This document shows positions 7,577 to 14,789 of a stretch of DNA of 35,296 bases, piece by piece; the first letter of the stretch is position 1, and the number at the start of each line of letters is the position of its first letter. The stretch is from Gammaproteobacteria bacterium (GTDB lineage: Bacteria > Pseudomonadota > Gammaproteobacteria > Nitrosococcales > Methylophagaceae): NCBI GenBank assembly GCA_023488305.1, contig JAMDEF010000017.1:1-35296 (forward strand), given 5' to 3'. Below the pieces are notes generated by a model that did no database searches, had not been told where the DNA came from, and worked only from the letters and a program-made list of their open reading frames with translations. The position numbers and the translations under genes were made by a program.

Positions 7577-7854
7577 CAGGTCTTGCCAATGCCATTCTAG
7601 CGAATGACACGAATCTGCCATGCGTCTTGAGGACACAAGTATGTTGACAGATTCACGCACTAGGGCCTGTTTGTCTTTCATCGTCACCACTGCTGGAGGC
7701 TATTTTTTCGTCCAACAAGGCGGAAATGATGCGATGTAGCGTTCTACATAAATCATTTGCAACGTTGTTGGGCGGGAAAATAGTCCCAGCCCTACGGGTT
7801 GAGGCGACGATGAGAGATAAACAGGCCCTAAGATGGGTAGACTACTCCCCTAAG
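7575..7854 (-). promoter_or_regulatory. yybP-ykoY manganese riboswitch aptamer, interrupted by a MITE
   Basis: Three hallmark segments of the yybP-ykoY Mn2+ aptamer occur in the right order on the minus strand: GGGGAGTAG (7850-7842), GTCAACATAC (7648-7639) and GGCAAGACC (7587-7579). The closing helix P1 can form between CUUAGG (7854-7849) and CCUGAG (7580-7575). A promoter starts transcription just upstream, and a terminator plus an Mn exporter lie downstream. Between the first and second hallmark lies the 170-bp palindromic element at 7661-7830. Removing it with one TA leaves about 112 nt, a normal aptamer size. A weak hairpin (ACCCAU with GUGCGU, one mismatch) flanks the insertion site, so the element may sit in its apical loop. 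The identity is firm from motifs plus context; retained function is open. Confidence 0.85.
7661..7830. mobile_element. MITE-like 170-bp palindromic element inserted in the riboswitch
   Basis: Non-coding element with terminal inverted repeats of 25 bp (7661-7685 and 7806-7830) that match at 23 positions and begin TAGGGCCTGTTT. Both ends carry TA, fitting the TA target duplication of Tc1/mariner-IS630-type transposons. The interior is also palindromic: bases about 7692-7729 pair imperfectly with 7751-7788, and the apex ATGTAG-CGTT-CTACAT is perfect. The whole element would thus fold into one long hairpin as RNA or single-stranded DNA. It has no open reading frame of note, so it would need a transposase in trans. 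A decayed relative is at 17990-18049. I do not recognise a named family. Confidence 0.8.
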
Positions 7855-7862
7855 ACAGGGGC

Positions 7863-7891
7863 ATTATAAGCAGGCTGTTAATTTGCTGCAA
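7863..7891 (-). promoter_or_regulatory. Sigma-70 promoter of the riboswitch-exporter transcript
   Basis: On the minus strand TTGCAG (7891-7886) and a perfect TATAAT (7868-7863) are separated by 17 bp. Initiation about 7 nt later would place the RNA 5' end close to 7856, right at the start of aptamer helix P1. The promoter lies beyond the stop of the HExxH gene, so the exporter is transcribed separately from it. Confidence 0.85.
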
Positions 7892-7903
7892 TGAAAGGTT
7901 TTT

Positions 7904-8413
7904 TTATTCTCTAAGTTGCCAGGTGGGCTGGTCGTTATCATTAATGATGTGGTGTTTGATTAACCATTGCCGCGCATCTTCAGCATCTTCTTCAAACCAG
8001 GCTTTGGCACTGCCGAGGCGGAAACTGTAACCCCAACTGTCCATATCTAACATCATCCGATCTCGGCCGAGATCAGGCAGAAAATTACTAAGCAGGATCT
8101 GCAGATAACACACGCCATTTTCTTCGTCGTAATCACCGGCCGCATCTGTATCTAAATTGAGACGACGTTGACCATCCATACAGATATAGTGGCCGGCTTC
8201 ATGTAACGCCGAATGCACTGGCGTATCAATCCGCAGCAATAATTGATTGCCTAGCAGTCCAGCTTCACGTTCACCAAAAAAACTGCCGGGTATGGCTTCA
8301 TGCTCAGCAACCTGTTTGATTTCAATACCGTAAGGCTGCAGCAGTGTTTGCAGATGTAGCTGATAGAACGCTGTGCAATTCACCACATTTTGCGGATCAG
8401 ACACGTCGGGCAT
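7904..8413 (-). CDS. Uncharacterised HExxH protein, possible zinc metallohydrolase
   Basis: Not recognised as a named family. 169 residues from the ATG at 8413; in-frame TTG and GTG codons just before it are less likely starts. There is no signal peptide or membrane helix, so it is cytoplasmic. The motif HSALHEAGHYI gives HEAGH at residues 71-75, the zinc-binding and catalytic pattern of zincin-type metallopeptidases. An acidic stretch (DYDEENGVC) about 20 residues later could supply a third ligand. It overlaps the end of tcdA by 17 nt and is surely co-translated with it, which hints at a tRNA- or translation-linked job. EpmC, the EF-P hydroxylase, also has a HExxH-like segment, but I cannot show homology. 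Confidence 0.7.
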   Translation of the reverse strand: MPDVSDPQNVVNCTAFYQLHLQTLLQPYGIEIKQVAEHEAIPGSFFGEREAGLLGNQLLLRIDTPVHSALHEAGHYICMDGQRRLNLDTDAAGDYDEENGVCYLQILLSNFLPDLGRDRMMLDMDSWGYSFRLGSAKAWFEEDAEDARQWLIKHHIINDNDQPTWQLRE

Positions 8414-9134
8414 CACCAATAATATGATTAATCACCAGGCCCGCCAGAGTTAAGCCGAATATAGAAGGCATATAACTTACCGTGCCATTTACAGCGCGGG
8501 CCCGTCCGCGACTGACTGGTTCCGGCGGCAATGGTGGTAACGGATATTCCAGCGAATAAACGGTTTGGATACCTTTACCGACACCGCGCTTGCGTAAATG
8601 TGAACGTAATTGTTTGGCGAGTTTGCAAATGGAGGTATTCATTAAATCGCCGGTACGCACCTGGGTCGGATCAAGCTTGCCGCCGGCGCCCATACTGGAG
8701 AATACCGGCAATTGATTACGCCATGCGGTTTCCAGTAATGTGGTTTTGCTGCTCATGCTGTCAATCGCATCAATGATTACGTCAAAGTCTTGATTCAGCG
8801 TGTCGGGAATCGATTCCGGCGTTAAAAAATCAGTAATAAGGTTCAGTTCACATTGCGGATTTATATCTGCGATCCGCTCTGCCATGACCTCGACTTTTAA
8901 TTTACCGACTGTTGAATTCAGTGCCACCAGTTGCCGATTCAGATTCGACGCTGACACGACATCATGATCCACCAGGGTCATTTTACCCACACCCATGCGG
9001 GCCAGCGCTTCAGCGGTAAACGAGCCAACTCCGCCCATGCCTGCCAGAAAAACATGGCTGTTCTGCAGCCGTTCAATACCGGAGTCTCCCAGCAAAATAT
9101 GCGTGCGCTCAAAGAGCGGATTGCTGTGCGCCAT
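8397..9134 (-). CDS. tcdA: tRNA threonylcarbamoyladenosine dehydratase TcdA
   Basis: E1/ThiF-like enzyme that dehydrates N6-threonylcarbamoyladenosine (t6A37) of tRNA to the cyclic form ct6A in an ATP-dependent reaction. 245 residues, with start ATG at 9134 behind GAGGA. The nucleotide-binding loop GMGGVGS lies at residues 32-38 after FERTHILLGDSGIERLQNSH. VDHDVVSASNLNRQ, DAIDSMSSK and SSMGAGGKLDP are family-typical. The C-terminal hydrophobic helix (IFGLTLAGLVINHII) matches the membrane-associating tail of TcdA/CsdL. It is first in a two-gene unit with the HExxH protein. Confidence 0.93.
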   Translation of the reverse strand: MAHSNPLFERTHILLGDSGIERLQNSHVFLAGMGGVGSFTAEALARMGVGKMTLVDHDVVSASNLNRQLVALNSTVGKLKVEVMAERIADINPQCELNLITDFLTPESIPDTLNQDFDVIIDAIDSMSSKTTLLETAWRNQLPVFSSMGAGGKLDPTQVRTGDLMNTSICKLAKQLRSHLRKRGVGKGIQTVYSLEYPLPPLPPEPVSRGRARAVNGTVSYMPSIFGLTLAGLVINHIIGDARRV

Positions 9135-9214
9135 TCGTTTTCCTCAATAACAAATTTTAATTCCGGCTATTTTCCGATAACCGTCCGCTAATGGCAAAGG
9201 CGCTGATTGAACAG

Positions 9215-11263
9215 TTAAAGTTGGGGCTTAAATTGCTTCACTGAATCGAAGAAAGCTTCTTCAACGGCATCGCCGCGATAACGTAAATGCAGATAAAGAT
9301 GACTGATGGTCGCAATCTGTTGTTGATAAGCCGGAAGGGCTTGTTGCGCCCGATGAGCAAAATCTTCTGGTCCTTCATGGGGCTGGCGCACAATATCCAG
9401 CCGGGCGAGCTTCGCACAAAATTGCTGATAAACACGTTGACTCTTATCTTGGGATGCCGACTTCAGTCTTAAGGTTGTCCAGGCAATCCAGCTGAATATC
9501 AGCGCAATGCCTATCGCCAGCCAGCTAATCATTTTTTGCCAGTCTGGCTGCTGCATGCCGAGTTTTTTAAGTAAATCGAGTTGTCTTTCCGGCCCATAGC
9601 TGACGACCCACATATCCCAGGCACTATTCAGTGCATCCCAGTTGTTTTTCGCAGACTGCCACATTTCCACCAGCCGATCGTTATTGGCAATTGCTCTGGG
9701 GGATCGTCGCTCAGCCGGTAATAAATCACCAATGCCAAAATCCACCCGGTTACTTGATACCGTGGCGGTAGGATCAATTCGGATCCAACCTTTATTTGGC
9801 AGCCAGACTTCAGTCCAGGCATGCGCATCACGCTGGCGGACAGTGAGAATTTGATCGACCGGGTTGATATCGCCGCCTTGATAACCAGTCACAATTCTGG
9901 CCGGAATGCCGGCAGCGCGCATTAATACGGTAAAACTCGCTGCATAATGTTCACAAAATCCCTGTCTGGTTTCAAATAGAAACTGATCAATGGTATCGCC
10001 GCGCAAGGCTGGAGGTGTCAGGCTATAGCTGAAGTTTTGCTGGCGAAAATAATCTAATACTGACTCTATATAAGCTTCACTGGACTCACTTTTTTCAACC
10101 AAATCCCGGGCCAATCGCTGACTGCGTGGATGGCGATCATCAGGCAGATTTAACCCGTAGCCCAAATAGCCATCCATTTCAGGGTTAAATTGGTATTGAT
10201 GGTGAGAACTTAATTGGTATTGCACCCGTTGCTTAATGGCCTCACGGCTATTTAATTCACCATCTGCTGTGAGCTGGGTTTGCATGGTTTGGGGATAGGT
10301 GGTGGGGAAATCCAGGGCAAACAACCAGCGTCTGTCGTGGGGTTCCAGAGTTATGCTGTAGGAAGTCGGTTTACCAGTGACATGAAGTTGTACGACCTGA
10401 TCCTGTTTTTTCTGCTTCTCATTCAATGGTAACCAACGTTTACCATCGGTATGCCAGAGGACTGGTCCACGCCAATACAGATTCTGCCGATCAGGAAACT
10501 GGTTATTCTCAAATTTAACACGAAAGGCAATAGCATCGGATTGAGTCAGCTGGCTGATATTGCCAATGGTAATGTCATCAGACATGCCACTGATAGCGCT
10601 GTTTCGGGGCGGCACTTCGCCAAGGGTCATAGTGTCTGGCAGGCTGTCGGGAATATCCATCGCATCATTGGGCAATCCCCAAATTGGGCCGGAAATGCGT
10701 GGAAATAACACAAACAATAACAGCATTAATGGCGTGGCTTGCAACACCATTATGCTGGCCTGTTTGACACGGTTTTTGGCTGAGCTGTCAGTTTCGTTGG
10801 CAGTAATCAAACAGCTTGTCAGCAGGATCACATTCACCAGCATCAATATGACGATTGGAATACTTTGATTAAAGAAAAAATGGGTGATGACCAGGAAAAA
10901 CCCCATAAAGCAGCTCAGATAATAATCCCGAAGGCTTTTCACTTCGACAATTTTGAAGGCCGCCATAGTGGTTAATAGAGCGACACCTGCATCACGGCCG
11001 ATGGTGACGCCATAACTGTAAAACACCAGCACGATGGTCAGTACGGCACTGATGGAATGCAGCACTTTTAACAGCCGTTTATCAGCCGGTAACAACCACC
11101 CACGCCAGCTATGCATTACTCGCCAGCTCATCATTAACAGGAATATCAACGCGACCCAGACTGGCTGATAGAAGAAATGCGGAATGGCAATAATCGTCAA
11201 TGTCACCATCAACCAGTGAATGGCAGTTTGTGACGGAGCGACAACCGGCTTTTTACTCGCCAT
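9215..11263 (-). CDS. TgpA-like membrane transglutaminase-fold protein
   Basis: 682 residues from ATG 11263, which overlaps the DUF58 stop by 11 nt; longer readings run far into DUF58. The N-terminus has six or more hydrophobic helices (residues about 15-190). A large periplasmic part follows, ending in a transglutaminase core with the triad Cys437 (GFCEHYAASF), His481 (RDAHAWTEVW) and Asp497 (RIDPT). One more membrane helix (ISWLAIGIALIFSWIAW) precedes a short cytoplasmic C-terminal domain. Pseudomonas TgpA has the same plan and is essential there. The moxR-DUF58-tgpA order is conserved in gammaproteobacteria, and the encoded system is thought to act at the cell envelope. The physiological substrate is unknown. 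A complete catalytic triad suggests an active enzyme. Confidence 0.9.
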   Translation of the reverse strand: MASKKPVVAPSQTAIHWLMVTLTIIAIPHFFYQPVWVALIFLLMMSWRVMHSWRGWLLPADKRLLKVLHSISAVLTIVLVFYSYGVTIGRDAGVALLTTMAAFKIVEVKSLRDYYLSCFMGFFLVITHFFFNQSIPIVILMLVNVILLTSCLITANETDSSAKNRVKQASIMVLQATPLMLLLFVLFPRISGPIWGLPNDAMDIPDSLPDTMTLGEVPPRNSAISGMSDDITIGNISQLTQSDAIAFRVKFENNQFPDRQNLYWRGPVLWHTDGKRWLPLNEKQKKQDQVVQLHVTGKPTSYSITLEPHDRRWLFALDFPTTYPQTMQTQLTADGELNSREAIKQRVQYQLSSHHQYQFNPEMDGYLGYGLNLPDDRHPRSQRLARDLVEKSESSEAYIESVLDYFRQQNFSYSLTPPALRGDTIDQFLFETRQGFCEHYAASFTVLMRAAGIPARIVTGYQGGDINPVDQILTVRQRDAHAWTEVWLPNKGWIRIDPTATVSSNRVDFGIGDLLPAERRSPRAIANNDRLVEMWQSAKNNWDALNSAWDMWVVSYGPERQLDLLKKLGMQQPDWQKMISWLAIGIALIFSWIAWTTLRLKSASQDKSQRVYQQFCAKLARLDIVRQPHEGPEDFAHRAQQALPAYQQQIATISHLYLHLRYRGDAVEEAFFDSVKQFKPQL

Positions 11264-12221
11264 ACAATGCCAGAGCCTGCAAACATTGATGACGATGCTG
11301 TTCACCATGACTGATATCAATGGTGTGATTGGGCATCACCAGCCCGTATTGCAATCCGGCGGCATCCGCGGAAAGGATCCACTGGCATAATTGCGATAAT
11401 TTGGCTTCGGTATCCTGCAGATCAGCAACGTCCTGCCACTGCAGCATCAGACTCTGCCCGGTGGGGCTGCTGAACTGTTTGGTGCGTAAAACGCCATCAC
11501 GTGCCAGAGCTTTCCAGGCGATATGTTGTCTGGCATCGCCTTCACGATAACGATGAAAACCGGCAAAATCATCAATGCCTTGCTGATGTTGAAAAGCCAC
11601 ACCAGCTTCCATCGCAGAGGGAAGTGGCATGGGTTTATTACCGATGGGTTTGGGGTAAACCAGAACCCGTTGATTAATATCAATAAAAAACCAACTGAAT
11701 AACAAGCCGACCGGATACACACTGGACAGTCGCAGCCGACCTAAGTCTTGCCATCCTCTTTTCTTGGTGGAGATAGGTAGCAGATGCAGGCTGTTGTGAT
11801 CTGCAGCAATTAAAGCGGCCTTATAAACCGCAACATAGCGGGAAAACTTTTTAAACGGCCACCAACTTGATGCTGAGGGTGATGCCAGGTAAGCCATTTC
11901 CAGTTGCCTGATAGGGCGCGGACTTTGGTTGATAAACGTTATCGGCAACAGAATGTTTTGTTCACAAAATTTCGGTTCAGCATGACCCAGCTGATAATCC
12001 AGCTGCCGTACGTTGCGGTAGCTGTGATGCATGGCAACATGGCCGACACCTACCAACAGAAAACTGAGTAAATGGCCAAGACTGTTGTTGTAATTAATGG
12101 CGCCCAGCAACATGACCAAAATTAAAATCGCGTAGCTCATGCCATAACGGCTGGGCAAAATAAATACCCGATAACGCTGCTGTTGTCGCCAGCGCTGCCA
12201 ATATTGGCGCAACATTAACAT
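11253..12221 (-). CDS. DUF58 membrane-associated protein of the MoxR operon
   Basis: 322 residues from the ATG at 12221, which shares one base with the moxR stop (TGATG); a second ATG lies at 12215. Two hydrophobic helices occupy residues about 25-65. The DUF58 signature lies in the C-terminal half: FAGFHRYREGDARQHIAWKA, the Y-x-x-G-D-x-x-R-x-I-x-W pattern, followed by LRTKQF. The domain resembles a von Willebrand A fold that is thought to be a partner or client of MoxR ATPases. Position between moxR and the transglutaminase gene is the conserved arrangement. Confidence 0.9.
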   Translation of the reverse strand: MLMLRQYWQRWRQQQRYRVFILPSRYGMSYAILILVMLLGAINYNNSLGHLLSFLLVGVGHVAMHHSYRNVRQLDYQLGHAEPKFCEQNILLPITFINQSPRPIRQLEMAYLASPSASSWWPFKKFSRYVAVYKAALIAADHNSLHLLPISTKKRGWQDLGRLRLSSVYPVGLLFSWFFIDINQRVLVYPKPIGNKPMPLPSAMEAGVAFQHQQGIDDFAGFHRYREGDARQHIAWKALARDGVLRTKQFSSPTGQSLMLQWQDVADLQDTEAKLSQLCQWILSADAAGLQYGLVMPNHTIDISHGEQHRHQCLQALALYGE

Positions 12222-13132
12222 CAGGGGATCGCCACCTGCTGCAGGATTTCTAACGCCCAATCAGCTGATTGCAGATGTTCGCGGGCTTGCAAACGATGTT
12301 GAACGATACTGGGAAAAACCGCCTGTACATCTTCAGGGATCACAAAATCCCGGCCACTGATCATGGCCCAGGCTCTAGCAGCTTGAATCAGACCTAACCC
12401 AGCCCGCGGAGACAGACCGTTATAAAACTGACCAGTTTGTCGGGTATAGGCTAATAAAGCTTGCACATAATCAATCAACGCATCACTCAATGTTATTTTG
12501 CTGGCAGTTTGCTGCAATTCGAGCAATTCATCCGGAGTGATTTCGGCGGAAAGCTGTTTTAGCATTAGCCGTCTATCTTCACCAATCAATAAAGCGCGTT
12601 CGGCCTGATGATCGGGATAACCGATTTGAATACGCATCAGAAATCGATCTAGTTGTGATTCCGGTAATGGAAATGTGCCAATCTGATGGGTGGGGTTTTG
12701 GGTGGCAATAACAAAAAACGGATCATCCAACGGGTAGCTTTCACCTTCAATAGTAACCTGTTGCTCTTCCATCGCTTCCAGCAAGGCACTTTGCGTGCGA
12801 GGCGAGGCGCGGTTAATTTCATCGGCTAACAGTAACTGGGTAAAAATCGGCCCACGATGAAAGCTGAATTGGTGCTTCTCGGGCTCATAAATTGATACCC
12901 CAAGAATATCCGCTGGCAGCATATCACTGGTGAATTGCACCCGCTGAAAACGTAAACCTAATGTGGTGGCAAGCGTATGTGCAAGCGTAGTTTTACCTAC
13001 ACCGGGCAAATCTTCAATTAATAAATGACCACGGGCAATCAGACAGGATAAGGCCAGTTTGACAGCGTGTTGTTTACCCAGGATCACCGCGTTAATCGAG
13101 TGGAGAATACGATCAGTGCTGCCTTGCGTCAT
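12221..13132 (-). CDS. MoxR-family AAA+ ATPase
   Basis: Chaperone-like AAA+ ATPase. 303 residues; the start at 13132 is chosen for the AGGA 7 nt upstream, while the longer reading from 13180 lacks a ribosome site and family similarity. Walker A is PGVGKTT at residues 43-49. Walker B is LLLADEINRA. Sensor 1 is ATQNPTHQIGTFPLPESQLD, the hallmark of MoxR. A C-terminal lid domain ends with the family-typical GLSPRAGLGLIQAARAWA. It heads the moxR-DUF58-tgpA operon and is divergent from the ferritin-like gene. MoxR proteins usually activate or assemble metal- or VWA-domain clients. Confidence 0.93.
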   Translation of the reverse strand: MTQGSTDRILHSINAVILGKQHAVKLALSCLIARGHLLIEDLPGVGKTTLAHTLATTLGLRFQRVQFTSDMLPADILGVSIYEPEKHQFSFHRGPIFTQLLLADEINRASPRTQSALLEAMEEQQVTIEGESYPLDDPFFVIATQNPTHQIGTFPLPESQLDRFLMRIQIGYPDHQAERALLIGEDRRLMLKQLSAEITPDELLELQQTASKITLSDALIDYVQALLAYTRQTGQFYNGLSPRAGLGLIQAARAWAMISGRDFVIPEDVQAVFPSIVQHRLQAREHLQSADWALEILQQVAIP

Positions 13133-13224
13133 GGAAAGTCCTGTATTGATGTAAGTTATTGTTGTTGTTGGAAGAGACATGTTAATTTGAATTGAGTTCT
13201 TTTATTTTTACTTGAGGGTTTTAT

Positions 13225-13518
13225 ATGTCAAATGAAGGTTACCACGAGCCGTTTAATGAGTTATCAGATGAAACCAAAGATATGCATCGTGCGATCGTGT
13301 CGTTGATGGAAGAGCTAGAAGCCGTTGATTGGTATAACCAGCGTGTAGATGCCTGCAAAGATCCGGAATTAAAAAAGATTCTCGAACATAATCGTGATGA
13401 AGAAAAAGAACATGCCGCAATGACACTGGAATGGATTCGCCGTAAAGATAAAAAAATGGATGAGCAATTACGAGATTATTTGTTTACTGATGGTGAAATC
13501 ACCCATCATCACGATTAA
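13225..13518 (+). CDS. Encapsulated-ferritin-type (EncFtn) protein without encapsulin partner
   Basis: Small two-helix ferroxidase of the encapsulin-associated ferritin family, which oxidises Fe2+ and normally loads an encapsulin shell. 97 residues, with GAGGG 7 nt before the ATG. The sequence HRAIVSLMEELEAVDWYNQR and HNRDEEKEHAAMTLEW is the family signature. Glu30, Glu60 and His63 correspond to the ferroxidase ligands E32, E62 and H65 of the Rhodospirillum rubrum protein, and Glu29, Glu32 and Trp36 to its metal-entry site. The C-terminus stops at ...TDGEITHHHD. It has no visible encapsulation peptide, and no encapsulin gene is nearby. It could be targeted elsewhere or work free in the cytosol. 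It is divergent from moxR and convergent with tatD, with no gap between the stop codons. Confidence 0.9.
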   Translation: MSNEGYHEPFNELSDETKDMHRAIVSLMEELEAVDWYNQRVDACKDPELKKILEHNRDEEKEHAAMTLEWIRRKDKKMDEQLRDYLFTDGEITHHHD

Positions 13519-14283
13519 TCAGATATTAAATAATTGACGACAATTAGCCGTGGTGATTTCAGCAATATGTTCGCTGGACTCACCGCGCAATTGACTAAGC
13601 TTTTCCAGAATCACTGTGATATTTTCCGGAGTATTACGTTGTCCCTGATGACCGCATAGCGGCATATCTGGCGCATCGGTTTCCAAGACGATTTGCGAAA
13701 GCGGTAATTCAGCAAATAAGCGTTGTAATCTCTGAGCTCTTGGGTAGGTCAATGCGCCGCCAATGCCTAATAGAAAATTGAGATCACGATATTGCTCGGC
13801 TTGCTGGGCACTGCCGCTGAAGGCATGCACGGTTCCACCCGTTAGTTGTTTCTGCCGTAACAGTTTGAGAACTTCATCATGAGCTTTGCGAACGTGCAGG
13901 ATAACCGGTAAATCATATTTAACTGCGACATCCAATTGTGCTTCAAATAAGCTCAGTTGGGCGCTCATATCGGCATCCGCCACATAAAAATCCAGCCCGA
14001 TTTCCCCGATGGCAATCGGCTGGTACTGATGGACAGCCTGATCCAGAAGTTGCGCAGCATCTTCAGGATGTTGTTCCATAAACATTGGATGACAGCCTAA
14101 CGCCAGCGATAACATTGGATTGCTATGACATAATTCGATTTGTTTGGGCCAGCTATTGACTGTGACGCCGGGGATGACAATTTTTTCGATACCTGATTGA
14201 AGGCAGTTTTTCAGGATAGCCTGACGATCTGCATCAAAATCATTAAAGTCTAGATGGCAATGACTATCAATCAGGTGCAACAT
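13519..14283 (-). CDS. TatD-family metal-dependent hydrolase
   Basis: 254 residues from ATG 14283, which puts the family's N-terminal motif in place (LIDSHCHLDFND); a longer reading adds 12 unlike residues. Metal ligands are seen in DSHCHLDF, GEIGLDFY, ILHVRKAHDE, VHAFSGS and LETDAPDMP. TatD enzymes are cytoplasmic TIM-barrel nucleases or hydrolases with 3'-5' exonuclease activity, linked to DNA repair. Paralogues (YcfH, YjjV) are hard to separate, and this one may be closer to YjjV-type members. It is divergent from the small membrane protein gene. Confidence 0.88.
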   Translation of the reverse strand: MLHLIDSHCHLDFNDFDADRQAILKNCLQSGIEKIVIPGVTVNSWPKQIELCHSNPMLSLALGCHPMFMEQHPEDAAQLLDQAVHQYQPIAIGEIGLDFYVADADMSAQLSLFEAQLDVAVKYDLPVILHVRKAHDEVLKLLRQKQLTGGTVHAFSGSAQQAEQYRDLNFLLGIGGALTYPRAQRLQRLFAELPLSQIVLETDAPDMPLCGHQGQRNTPENITVILEKLSQLRGESSEHIAEITTANCRQLFNI

Positions 14284-14317
14284 GTTAAGACTGCCTTTAT
14301 AAACAGAGGAACATACC

Positions 14318-14779
14318 ATGTCAGAAATCTATCATGAAGCCAGTAAGCCACATGAGCGCTTAATGTTCAATGTTGCGATATTTCACTTTTTTGTTCCGGC
14401 GATTTTGTTTGGCACCCGAAACCTGTGGTTGATTTTCTCATTATCGTTACTGGGGTCACTTATTATGATTAGCTCAATAGCTTATAAAGCGCACAACTCC
14501 CACGACCAGACTGCATTGGTTCAAGCCCACTGGAAACTAGCCTGGAAGCGCAGTTTGTATCTATTAGGTGCTTATTTAGTGGCGGGAATTATATTTGGTG
14601 TTGGCTCGTTTTTATTGCAGGCTCAAGCCGATGAAAGCATGCGTTTTATTCAACGTTCGGTCCTGGGGTGGTTTGCTTTGGTACCAATTTCGTTGACATT
14701 AATAGCGTTGATTGTGTTGGAAGGTAGCGCATTGGTTCAATCGCGCAAAGGCGTGATGCCGTCAGAGATGAAGCTGTAA
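14318..14779 (+). CDS. Small four-helix membrane protein, unknown function
   Basis: Not recognised. 153 residues, with GAGGA upstream of the ATG. Four hydrophobic helices are visible: about 18-33, 36-53, 78-103 and 113-133. The short loops carry His and Lys (YKAHNSHDQTALVQAHWKLAWKRS). The N-terminus (MSEIYHEASKPHERLMFN) is polar and likely cytoplasmic. No catalytic motif is evident. It is divergent from tatD with 34 bp between starts, and convergent with ggt with a 10-bp gap. Confidence 0.75.
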   Translation: MSEIYHEASKPHERLMFNVAIFHFFVPAILFGTRNLWLIFSLSLLGSLIMISSIAYKAHNSHDQTALVQAHWKLAWKRSLYLLGAYLVAGIIFGVGSFLLQAQADESMRFIQRSVLGWFALVPISLTLIALIVLEGSALVQSRKGVMPSEMKL

Positions 14780-14789
14780 CCTTTACCTT

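Noticed and set aside
7382-7600. Plus-strand open frame over the Mn exporter start and leader
   Set aside because: It is antisense to the strongly supported exporter and its riboswitch, with no ribosome site and no recognisable protein.
7841-7860. ccccTAAGACAgggg as a simple hairpin or terminator
   Set aside because: These bases overlap the riboswitch 5' core (GGGGAGTAG and P1) and lack a T run; better explained as part of the aptamer.
10451-10868. Overlapping plus-strand open frames inside the transglutaminase gene
   Set aside because: They are antisense to a well-conserved gene and show no protein-like features.
9215-13132. moxR-DUF58-tgpA as a new system
   Set aside because: This order is widespread in gammaproteobacteria and already described, although its substrate is not known.
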